From Stictocephala bisonia (taxonomy: Eukaryota > Arthropoda > Insecta > Hemiptera > Membracidae): a DNA stretch of 64,000 bases. The translations under genes and the position numbers were made by a program. Positions 23,701 through 36,900 of this stretch are shown here, one piece after another. Every line of letters starts with the position of its first letter. Within the stretch, counting starts at the first letter, position 1. Under the pieces are notes generated by a model, which was not told the DNA's origin, did no database searches, and saw nothing but the letters and a program-made list of their open reading frames with translations. The stretch spans positions 806,001-870,000 of the forward strand of contig JAQJVL010000148.1 in assembly GCA_035578905.1 (NCBI GenBank), read 5' to 3'.

Positions 23701-26700
23701 TTATCCAACCTTTGTTATTCTTGATCGATGTAACAGGGCAGTAGGTGAGCTACATTCGATGTCAGCCAGATACTTTTACTCACGGCCATGTTTATACACT
23801 GCACCATTCCAGGTTTCTTTCGAAATTGGCCTTATCCAACCTTTGTTGTTCTTGATCGATGTAACAGGGCAGTAGGTGAGCTACATCTGAGCTCAGCCAG
23901 ATACTCTTACCCAAGGCCATGTTTATACACTGCACCATTCCGGGTTTCTTTTGACATTGGCCTTATCCAACCTTTGTTGTTCTTGATGGATTTAACAGGC
24001 AGTAGGTTAGCTACATCCGATGTCAGCCAGATACTCTTACCCAAGGCCATGTTTATACACTGCACCATTCCGGGTTTCTTTCGACATTAGCCTTATCCAA
24101 CCTTTGTTATTCTTGATCGATGTAACAGGTCAGTAGGTGAGCTACATCCGATGTTAGCCAGATACTCTTACCCAAGGCCATGTTTATACACTGCACCATT
24201 CCGGTTTTCTTTCGACATTGGCCTTATCCAACCTTTGTTGTTCTTGATCGATGTAACAGGGCAGTAGGTAAGCTACATCCGATGTCAGCCAGATACTCTT
24301 ACCCAAGGTCATGTTTATACACTGCACCATTCCGGGTTTCTTTCGACATTGGCCTTATCCAACCTTTGTTGTTCTTGATGGATTTAACAGGGCAGTAGGT
24401 TAGCTACATCCGATGTTAGCCAGATACTCTTACCCAAGGCCATGTTTATACACTGCACCATTCCGGGTTTCTTTCGACATTGGCCTTATCCAACCTTTGT
24501 TATTCTTGATCGATGTAACAGTTCAGTAGGTGAGCTACATCCGATGTCAGCCAGATACTCTTACCCAAGGCCATGTTTATACACTGCACCATTCCGGGTT
24601 TCTTTCGACATTGGCCTTATCCAACCTTTGTTGTTCTTGATCGATGTAACAGGGCAGTAGGTGAGCTACATCCGATGTCAGCCAGATACTCTTACCCAAG
24701 GCCATGTTTATACACTGCACCATTCCGGGTTTCTTTCAAAATTGGCCTTATCCAACCTTTGTTGTTCTTGATCGATGTAACAGGGCTGTAGGTGAGCTAC
24801 ATCCGATGTCAGCCAGATACTCTTACCCAAGGCCATGTTTATACACTGCACCATTCCGGGTTTCTTTCAAAATTGGCCTTATCCAACCTTTGTTGTTCTT
24901 GATCGATGTAACAGAGCAGTAGGTGAGCTACATCCGATGTCAGCCAGATACTCTTACCCAAGGCCATGTTTATACACTGCACCATTCCGGGTTTCTTTCG
25001 ACATTGGCCTTATCCAACCTTTGTTGTTCTTGATCGATGTAACAGGGCAGTAGGTGAGCTACATCCGATGTCAGCCAGATACTCTTACCCAAGGCCATGT
25101 TTATACACTGCACCATTCCAGGTTTCTTTCGACATTGGCCTTATCCAACCTTTGTTGTTCTTGATGGATTTAACAGGGCAGTAGGTGAGCTACATTTGAG
25201 CTCAGCCAAATACTCTTACTCAAGTTGTTTACTCACTTGTCTTAAGTTTTAATGTCTTTTCTTGACGTTTACCTCAAGACGATTTTTTGGTATATGTATG
25301 TTTATTTATTTTATGTATCAGCTGGTAAATGGAATTTTGTGGGTTTGCGGACAGTTTTTGCTGCGATGTAAATGCGCAGAAGGTTCTCCGATCATGTTGA
25401 AAAATAAGTGGGGTATTCATCAATTGCAACTTTAGTTAAGTTTAAGTATAATTGGTCGGTAGCGTAGTTGGTTCAATCCCAGCTTCATGTGCTAAAGGTT
25501 CTCAGTTCGATCCCAAACAGAGTCAATACATTTTGAGAAGGATCAGCTGATAACGACCGGCTGTTCATTTGTCATTGGGCTATTAATTAATGACACTTTC
25601 TAAGCAATAGTCGGCCTTAGTTTGTAACAATGACTACATTCGTTCATCTACACTCATCACACTCATTCGAAATCCATATTCGCCCATGTCTTGACGATCG
25701 GCGTCTTATGAATAAATAAAAATAAAAAAATAAATAAAAATAAGTGGACGTTGCCGTCGTTAAGTTACTCTTACCTACTCTCTACTTACTGCCGGTTTCA
25801 AAATACAATGTTCTCGAGTTTGAACCTCTGGTAAAAATGTAATACTTATTAAATAAAAAAAATTATAAACCAACATTTAGCTCTGTATATCACCACATAT
25901 TTAAGTTTTTAAATTTTATCCGTAAATATTTTGTATTGTAGTTTGAAAAAAAAATACAATTATTAGTACATTTTAAACCAGGGTTAACTTTAAAGGCCTT
26001 AGAACATTGAACACTTTACTACGGTTTAAGAAGATAGTTTTTTATAGTATGCATAACTCCTGAAATGTTTACTTTTTTGGGCTCTAGTTTCCTCAGATTT
26101 GTGGATAACGACGAACTCGTATGAAAGCTTACACAGTAACTTCAAGAAATCATGTTAGTCTCCTCATCCGAACATTTTTATCTTGAATCCATCAACGAGG
26201 CTCAGCTGGACACTTACGTTGGTATTAATGGCGGTAAAAAATCACTAGTCGTCTGGAAGAAAGAAATATTCGTAATATTTCAAAAAGGTATTGAAAGAAA
26301 CTTTAACAACTTAAAAATGGCCAAGTTACCATTGTACATTTTTTTAGGCGTGTTTTGCTAAATGTTAATTGAAATACAGTAGTATGTTTTAACTTAACTA
26401 TATTTAATAATTTATAATTATTTCATTACATTTTCTGATTGGCTTATGTATTTTCGTAATTTATATCCCTTGAATTTTTAAATTTTGTTTATTTAACTTT
26501 CTAACTAAATTGTATATTTTTATAAATTTTAACTTCATAATTTATCGTTTTGTATATTAAAGTGTCTGATTGATTATTGTATTTTTGTAATACTTATTTC
26601 TTACATTTTTATATTTGGAAAGTCTTCTATGGAATTTTCTGACTAATTTGTATATTTTTGTAAATTTGTATTTAACTCAATAATTTATAATCTCATAAGT

Positions 26701-29700
26701 TACTTTTACGAACTAACTTGCTTATGTTTGTAATTTTTATATTTTTTAATCTGTCATTTTGTTTGTTACTTCTTTTAACTAACCTGTATACTTTTGTTAT
26801 TTGTAGTTTTGAGATTTCATTTGTAATTTTCTACATAAAATTATCTGATTTTTTAATTGAATTGTGGACATTTTTATATACCTATTTTATTTGTTGTTAA
26901 CGTTTTTATTTTTTTAATTATAATAATCATAGCCTGTAGGTATTTAATCAAACCTAGTTTATTTTCCATTTGTTTAAATTTCAATAATACTACTTTATTA
27001 GTTTAAAATAAGAAATTGTGTAAATATACGGGTGTTACATTTCATATTCTATATATGTCATGCTTAAAAAATCAATAATGTCATAATAAAAAAATCAATT
27101 TCGTGCTATATATTTAGCTTTTAAATCAATAATAAATATATTAAGCTATAACAAATAATCAGATAATGTTATATGGTCGAATTCGAAAATATCCCTTGCA
27201 TAGATCGGATCCTATTAGACATTTAACTGGCACAATAAAATGCATTGATTATTTTATTGACAATTCATGAACATGTATTGAGGATGAAAATTAAGAGAAA
27301 ACAACTTCAGGACATTTTCCAGGAGCGGAGCAGTTCCGGTGCGTTTTTAGGGGTAAAAATTGTTCGTGGAGCAGTCCCGGTGCACCGTTTATCACCAGGC
27401 ACGATGTGGCAATGGGGTATGCCAGAGGTACAAACTCGGTTACATTGGATTTTAGAACTGATAGTAGACAGTGATAATCATTATACTGTTGAATTAAAAA
27501 TAAATTAGATTTTTTAAATTTGTGACTCTTATGGTGTAATGTTCGGAGTTTTGCCAGTTTAAATATTCTGTTTAATCTTTCAAATCTGTAGCTGTCTGTA
27601 CATCAATTTCAAGATGCCTACTTTTAAAATATATCACGTTTGAAGTTTAACTATGTTATTAAGTGGAATGACACAATAAACACAAACACATGTTATGAGT
27701 TAATTGTTTACTAGCAGTCTAGTTTTAATATTGGAAAGTGTTTAATAAAGATATATATTAACCTTGTCAATTAATTATAATTAATTCACTACTAAAATAC
27801 TTTCAGATGATGATGGACATTCAATTAACGTTGTGGAAATGATTTATATATGTCTTTATTATAATTATTCACTAGAAATTTCTCGTTTTATAAGTAGCAT
27901 TATTATTATAAGTTAATAAAATTATGTTTATATATAAACCAGTTGTGACAGCTAGCACAAAAATAGTACTAAAAAACATTAATTGTCTTTCAATTAGGGT
28001 TACTACATCGGCCGATGTGATCAACTATAGCACAACTGCCGTGACAAGGACTGGCTTTGAAATATGATAGTCAACTAAATAATATAGCCTAACTTAATGG
28101 TACTAAGCAACAAAGTTAGTTTTCATTATAATTATTTATAACCCACCCATACACGTACAGTGGTATTGACCCACCCTCCCACCCATACACATACAGTGGT
28201 ATTATATTTTCAATGCTACTGTACGTGTATGGGTGGGCGGGTGGGTCAATGCTACTGTACGTGTATGGGTGGGTGGGTGGGTCAATACCACTGTACGTGT
28301 ATGGGTGGGCAGGTGGGTCAATACCACTGTACGTGTATGGGCGGGCGGGTGGGTCAATACCACTGTACGTGTATGGTATGCCTGTTGAGAGTAAATTCCT
28401 TCAGCTGTTAATGATATTAGCTCCTGAAATCTCAGGGCGTAAGTGTGGTTTTCTTTTATTTGTTAATATTTCCAAGTTATGTTTATTAATAGTAATAACA
28501 CCATACCACATATGTTCTAAGAAAGGTTTTACTTCCTACCGATAACACTATCGACATAGGTTTAGCCAACTACGTGTCTCAATTCGGGACGAGCATAATG
28601 AACAAAGTTTACCCAGAGAAAACAAGGTTTTAAGCAGCCTAATTGATTCACCTCTATAGGTAAAGTACTATTCACGTGCTAAATGTGATTATAGATGAGT
28701 AGAAAAATACTTGGATGAAAAAGTATACGACTTGGAAGTGGTCGTATACGTCTACTGACGGCTGTTTCACCTATCCTACGTACTGACGAAATTCCCAACC
28801 ACCCTGTAGACATACACGACTACAGACGACCTTCACACCCATCATCCTTCACACGTGCACGATTACTGATGGTTATCTCCTCACCCAACCTCTCTAGACC
28901 TCTACTGACGCCTGTCCCACCTATTCTATATACTTACACGACTACTGACGACCTTCCTACCCATCATTCTTGACACGTTCACGACTAATGATGGTCCTCT
29001 TGCCACCCAACCTGTGGTCTTAAACATCTACTGACGGCTGTCCAACCCACCCTCCGTATTTACACGACTTCTGACGACCTTCCCACCCATCATCCTTTAT
29101 ACGTGCATGATTACTGATGGTTATCTCATCACCAACCTGTAGACCTACACATCTACTGACGGATTTCCCATATATCCTACGTACTTACACGACTACTGAC
29201 TTCAGAAATACATGACTACTGATGGCCCTACCACTCATTTTCAGGACGTCCAACATACAAGATGATGCTTTTTTTATAAAGGTATTACATGGAATGTCTC
29301 CTTAGTATTAATATAAATCCTTTAGACAAAAAACTACTGCTTGGCTGAGATGTAAGTGTTGTTTCACAGTGTTTCGTGAGGGTATGGCGACATAGTAGTT
29401 ACCGCTTGGTCACGCATTACGCTGGGGGCCTTTTATGTAGTTTACTCCCATTGTTCACTGCTGGCCTGATTAAAGCAATTGTTACTTACATATCCATTTT
29501 AGAATGCATTACAACATCTAATAGCACAAACAAGCGCAAGAGCAAAACTAATAATATGGCCATTAATTGTTTCAACAAAAACCAATTTAACAGAGTATTT
29601 ATTCTGCCGGGTACTTTGAGGAATCCGTTTTTGTTCTACAATTTATGATCAAGACAATACTAATCAAGAATTTATTTAGTGTTATCTTTTACACGTACGT

Positions 29701-30951
29701 TTTAGTGAAATGGATCGACACAAAAAATGCATTTATTTTTTAACGCCAGTATGATAAGACTAGGAAGACTCCACACAAGTCAGGAAAGATAAAGGGCCAG
29801 TCGTAATATGAGAGGGCAAAGATCGTAGACCACAAAAGTATGGGTGAAGTCGTACAATAAGAGTATACAGTATAGCCCGAAAAGGTATGGGAGAATACAG
29901 CGGGTTATGTCTCGAAAAGGTAAGGGGGAATTCGTGATACAACAGGGTATACAGCCTAGCCCGAAAAGGTATGGGGGAATTCGTGATACAGCAGGGTATA
30001 CAGTCTAGCCCGGAAAAGTATGAGGGAATTCATGATACAACAGGGTATACAGCCTAGCCCGGAAAAGTATGGGTGAATTCGTGATACAACAGGGTATACA
30101 GCCTAGCCCGGAAAGGTATGAGGGAATTCGTGATACAACAGGGTATACAGCCTAGCCCGGAAAGGTATGGGTGAATTCGTGATACAACAGGGTATACAGC
30201 CTAGCCCGGAAAGGTATGAGTGAATTCGTGATACAACAGGGTATACAGCCTAGCCCGGAAAGGTATGGGTGAATTCGTGATACAACAGGGTATACAGTCT
30301 AGCCCGGAAAAGTATGGGTGAATTCGTGATACAACAGGGTATACAGCCTAGCCCGGAAAGGTATGAGGGAATTCGTGATACAGTAGAGTATACAGCCTAG
30401 CCCGAAAAGGTAGGGGGGAATTCGTGATACAATAAATAGGGTATACAGCCTAGTCTGGAATGGCGGTTGGGAAGTTTGATACATCAGAGTATACAGTCAA
30501 GACTATCTTGTAATAAACTCCATCACTAAAGGAAGGTCAGTTTATAATATCATTTAGTGTAGTTAATTTGAGCCTCTAATGGACGTCATTGTAATCTATA
30601 GGCGATGATGACCACAATGGTCCGCGGAGAAAGCAGTCAACAACACTCCTCATTAGGCAAGGAGGTCTTCCCAACTTTCATCGAGTTTTCTGATACAAAT
30701 ATTAAATGGAATAAATGTCCTGTCCCAAAATGTTAAGCAGAACTTCTTTAAAAAAATATATATGTTCTTCAAAAAAGACTCCGATTTGGAACTTGTTATG
30801 AATTGTGTTACCAATTTGAGGCCGCTTTTGTATATTACATGAACCTGATGCAGACGGGCACCTCAAGAAATATGACACAATGATTGCAGGAGAGACAATT
30901 ATATAGGGTGGCCCGTATGTAGGCAGACAAACTTGAGGAGGATAATCCGAA

Positions 30952-30992
<41 letters not shown>

Positions 30993-33900
30993 ATTTGAGC
31001 TTATGGTCTATTTTACTCCGTTTCCGTCTATTTGTCTGTATGTTATTTTTCAAAAAGCTTGATATCTCATAAGTTACTTAAGATGAAATCATGAAACGTA
31101 GTATGAATTTTGGTCTAGATAGCTTAACATTTAATTTCTATACACTGGTATTTTTTTAATGGCTGACATTTTTAAAGTTAAATATCTAAAAAAGACTTTC
31201 AGATCGTTTCCGTTAATTCATAATACCATGACCTTTTTTCCGTTTATTCACTACCACTTGATAAATATTCTATTGCACTTAAAATTGTTCCCCATTCATT
31301 TTTACGTCCACTGCCGCATTCCTTATCCGCTAGGAATCCGATATCGCTGGCCTTATCTTATCGCTTTCCAAGAACTTACACACGGAGAGAGCATTCGGTG
31401 GTAAGTCAATCATCGTTTGCTTTCCCAGTTTGTGATCAACTTTAGTAGCCACCTAACCTAACCTATACTATCAGTAATTGTGATAAAAAAAGTAGTGGTA
31501 GTGAAATAACGCAAAAGGGCCAAACTTTCAATTTTAGTAAAAACCTGCAAGATACCTAATGTTGAATGATTAAGTCCCGCAAAGTATGGTATGACTATTT
31601 TAAAGTTCAAACCACAATTAACAGAGACATTGAAATTTTTGTTAGTTAATTACAGACTTCTTTGGTCAGGAAACAGTTTTTATTAGATACAAATGTCGAT
31701 TTCTCAGTTAATAGTTGTCTGATCTTAAACACCTGTATAATATAATTTGTGATGTTAAATTCTAAGGATAGTTATCACTATCAATAATCTAACAACTCTT
31801 GCAAACCTCCATCGTTAACTGAAAATATTTAGCAACAAATGTTACTTGTAATAGATTGAGACAGCTGGTTGATGTGTGACTGTAATATTCCATTTGTTAA
31901 CGTGACCTCACACGTCCTCATGCGTTGAACTGAAAAAAACTTGCTCTATGTTTTAAAATAAGTTGTCTTTCACTGATCAGTCCCTGTCAATAAGTACCGG
32001 TAACTTTTTTCAGTGCCTCGCAAAAAACATTGACATTCCCAAGCCGTTAATTTAATGCCATTTGTTGAAGACGTCTTTCATTCAAGTTTGAAGAGCTAAT
32101 TGGTTATATGTTTTTGGCACATTTCAATAAGCAAATTCTAGATAAATCCAAGTCATCTAACATAAAGTGGCATGTTAGAAGCAGTTTATTTAATTAAATA
32201 AAATACTAGGGGTGACCCCTGCATGGATCACGTGCCAGCTCCATCACTCGCTGTGCTCGTGACACCTCAATACATAAAAGTCTAAAATTAGTGAATGAAT
32301 TCACGTGACATTTATTACAATTAATTATTTCCTGACCTTCCTACATTTTAAAAATGAAAGTAAATATCATCGTTGATAAATTGTTACTACTTTAGCCAGT
32401 AGATTTAAATTCAAACTGTATTAAAATCTCATCCTGAATGTTTATTACTGTGACCAAATGATTTTTTATTCATGGAAAGAACCGTAAGTTACTTTATTTA
32501 AGATAAAATCAAGTAATCAGTCAATCTTCATTTTTCTAACAACTAAATAAAAAATAACTACTAATAGTTTATATCAGACTAAGCCAAAGCAAGCATGGCA
32601 AAGTTTGTTGGTTAATAATACGTTTGTTAGTTAATTACAATACGTAGAGGAACAGTTAAAATGTTGGACAATGTTTAAATGTACTTATTTATTAAGAACT
32701 GTGAATTATGTTTAATTCCTTTACAGTACTTTTATTGTTGAGATTAATTATTTAATTTGTTACAGTCGTTACATTCTTTAACATATTTAAATAAGAAGTT
32801 CATTCATTTCTCTCAAAGGCCTTGAGATAAATGAAATTGTGCTTTTATAACACGATTTTTATCATAATATATTAATGTATTAGAAGTTTAAAGATCGCTA
32901 TATACAAATCATTTCTCCGGTTATATTTTTTCTCCCTTGATGTTCCAGATGGGGATACGAATGTCCGATGGGTGTCACTCGCCTTGGCAGAAGCTATGGA
33001 GGGCTTTGCCCCTTCCTCCCAGACCAACGCCGAGTGCACCCGACACAGCCACATGTATCTCAATAGTTTGGCCAACCTTACCCTTTGGGCAATTCAAAGT
33101 AAGTTCGACTTATACATTGTTAGTGGTTGTAAAGAGCTGGTAAAAATCATATTTTCGTGAATTCATGGTGGCAAATGAACTTGCATCATAAGTTACAAAC
33201 AAAAGTAAAGTTACGAAATAATTATTTTCAAGTTCTAATTATTGATCATTTTTAATTTTTGTAAAAATAGGTAAAAACGTTATTGATGGATAGAAGTTAA
33301 TATATGTATAAATATAATTTTTATCACTTAGTATTTTCATACATAGTATGAATGCTACAGACTGAATATCAAAACTTCTGTTAATCAAACATTTTAAACG
33401 TAATAATAATACGACAGATAATTTTTCCTAACTCCAACTCGCTGAAAGGTTAATTTATTGTTTACTTAATAATTATTTTATCAAGTAATTTTTTGGATGT
33501 ACTAACATTAAACTTATAACTATTTACAACTAATTATTCATAAGTTTACTCATTAGTGGCTTCAACACTGGAAAAGATATACAGTATAAAAGTAGAAAAA
33601 AATGGTAATAAGAATTTTTCATTTTGCGTCTGCTCCTCCCTTTCTTGTTCTCAAACAACACTATTTTCTGTAAACCTTAGGCAGATTTTGTCCCTCAACA
33701 TTCCTGTTTCTTGTTCTCAAACGGCTCTAGGTTGTATAACGCTTAGAGACAGTTGCACCTTGAAATTCCTGTTTCATGTTCTTAAAAAATTCTAGTTTCT
33801 TTTAACCTTTTGAAATTCCTTTGTCTTATTTCGTCCTTTTTCTCAATGTTTCTAGGTTGTTTTATCCATAGGGAGACCCTACAAATAATTAATGTTTATC

Positions 33901-36900
33901 GTTCTCAAACGGTTCTAGGTCTTATAAACATCAGGGGGAATTTGACCCTCGAAATTCTTGTTTTCGTTCTCAAATTGCTCTAGCTTCTTTAAACCTTAAG
34001 GAGAGGTTCTCTCGAAATTTCTTTTTCATATCCTCAAACAACTCCAGATTCTTTAATCCTTAAGGAGGGTTACCCCTCAAAACTCCTGTTACTTGTTCTC
34101 AAACAGAACTAGGTTGTATGCCGCAATAGGGAGCGTTTGTGAACTATTCGAGGGCATCTAAGATTCAAGTATCAAATTAAAATGATACACCATTAACGTT
34201 TTTTAAGTCCATCCACAATAAGGAACCATCATTTCACGTGTTTAATTTGGCATTCCTTTAATTGATGGTTTCAAGATTTTAAAATCTAAGTCATGCATAT
34301 GTTACTTGTAAATTTCAAAATGTTGAATCGTGAAACGTTTTTTGAAGCTGGTTTACCCTTCATTAATAAATTAAATGTAGGTAGAAAACCCTTGTTCATG
34401 AGTTAATTAATACCAGGTTATTGTAGAAAGATTGCACCTAACACACCATGGGAAGTATTTCATGTAAATGCTGGTGATCGTTGGTTTGAGATTTGTTTTC
34501 CAAAGGAGGTCATTTACCAACACACTCATTTACCTCAATCCTTAGATTCATCTTTCGGTTTAAACAAAAACAAATTGTACCATTGGTGTCTTTTCATTTC
34601 ATACGTTTTAAATTTGCGTGTTCAGATACGATTTTACAACAGCCTTCAGTGACTGTTGTACTACACATAAGGAATTCACTAGAAAACAAGTCACAGAGAA
34701 GACATCTCACTGAATTCAATAGAAACAGCGTATTGCAAAAATATACATTTTCACTCCATTATGAATAAATAAATTAGAAGGGTCACTCACACGAAACCAG
34801 AGAGAGGTGAATGGTCAATCTTGAGGTCAACCGGTCAGTTGATCAAGCCGAAATTGTGAATGTCATGGTCTACAGAATTAAATCTTCCAGTAAAAATTGA
34901 ATAACAAAATAAAACTGAAAAAAACTAACAGGTCGTTGACCTATGATCACAATTAAGCGTATTTCTTAATACTAAAACCAGCATTAATTTTAACAAAAAC
35001 TTTAAAGGACAAAGCAAAATAGACTAAAAACAGTAAGCTTCCAAGTAATTGGTAAACTAAGATAAAACAAGGCCTTTACTAACGGTGCAGAAATTATGCG
35101 TACCCGAGTTTGAAGATTGTCTACCAAGAAACCAAGAGACATACGAAAAGTCCAATCACATAATTGTTTTCCTCATCTAGCTAAAAGTCCAATCACATCA
35201 TTATTTACTCATCTAGCTAAAAGTCCAATCACATCATTGTTTTCCTCATCTAGCTAATAGTCCAATCACATCATTGTTTTCCTCATTTAGCTAAAAGTCC
35301 AATCACATCATTGTTTGCCTCATCTAGCTAAAAGTCCAATCACATCATTGTTTTCCTCATCTGGCTAAAAGTCCAATCACATAATTGTTTTCCTCGTCTA
35401 GCTAAAAGTCCAATCACATCATTGTTTTCTTCATCTAGCTAAAGGTCCAATCACAACATTGTTTTCCTCGTCTAGCTAAAAGTCCAATCACATCATTGTT
35501 TTCTTCATCTAGCTAAAAGTCCAATCACACCATTGTTTTATTCATCTAGATAAAAGTCCAATCACATCATTGTTTTCCTCATCTAGCTAAAAGTCCAATC
35601 ACATCATTGTTTCCTCATTTAGCTAAAAGTCCAATCTCATCATTGTTTTCTTCATCTAGCTAAAAGTCCAATCACATCATTGTTTTCCTCGTCTAGCTAA
35701 AAGTCCAATCACACCATTGTTTTCCTCGTCTAGCTAAAAGTCCAATCATATCATTGTTCTCCTTATCTAGCTAAAAGTCCAATCACATCAATGTTTTCCT
35801 CATCTAGCTGTACGTTATGAATATACATTTTAAATTGTTTTTTAAGTTTTAGTAAATTTTATCCTTGTGGGAACATAAAAGTAACTGAATTTTAATTAGT
35901 TTTTACTGTACATAAACACACTTTTACTACTCAAAAATCCTTTACTGAATGGTATGTATATTTTAATACGTCATTTACAGGAATATTTTCTATAATTTTC
36001 ATAAATTTCTGAACAATAACTTTTTAAGAAAATGTCTGATTAATTTCCTGAAACAACATTTTTTTGGCTTTTAAAAGTTATAACATAAATTACTTGGGCA
36101 CGTTGTAATCCTTATGCCATGTATAGTTACCATACATTAAATTTATTTGAGTAAATTAATGCAGTAATTTTATATTGATTAAAATCAATTTGAATGTATC
36201 AGTTTAAAGTGATTTTGATTGATATACACGCGATAAAGAATGTTTGAGCAATAAAAGTGTAAAGTTGATGGAGAGTGAAAACTAGTTAAAATTCCGGTGC
36301 TTTTTTTGTTTCAACCACGATAAAAATAATTAAAACTTATAATACAATCCAAAAATGCATATGTTAACGTACAATTAAACTATGAAAACTATAGTGTGGT
36401 TAGATTTTTGTAGGCCTCTTAGATTCTTAGTAAACAGCCTATGAAATCGAGTACGCATAATTTATTTTCCGTCTTACTACTGAGTTAGTAAAGCGTGCAG
36501 GCTCAATGAAGTGGGGTTTACATCTGTGGATTGAGCTAAATGTATGTTTGCTAGGATGTACAATACCTGAGATTTGGGAGTCACGTGATCTGGTCCTCTA
36601 TCAACAAAACAGGACCACAATTTATTGAGCTCTCGTATCCATTAATAGTAGTGAAGAGATAATGACTGTAGTCATTTCGATTCCTCTTATTCAAACAAAC
36701 TTCTAAAACACGTTCAAACATATTATTTCCTAGACATGAAGTAAAAGTAATTGAACTTGAATTGTGCTGTTCAGAAAATGTAGTATTTATTTATAGATAT
36801 GAAACGTATACAGAAGAAATAATTCTCTGCATGCTAAAACTGATTTGTCGCTGAATATAAATTGACTGGAAAACTCGTTTCAGTTTGGGTTCATTGGACT

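Noticed and set aside
23657..25184. Series of 72-codon open frames
   Set aside because: Each comes from one 131-bp satellite unit; the frame changes between units.
27245..27508. Open frame of 87 codons in intron 1
   Set aside because: No family resemblance, no splice context, and an internal short direct repeat; probably chance.
35146..35810. Regular 37-bp repeats that look CRISPR-like at first sight
   Set aside because: Units are directly contiguous with no unique spacers, in an animal genome; it is a minisatellite.
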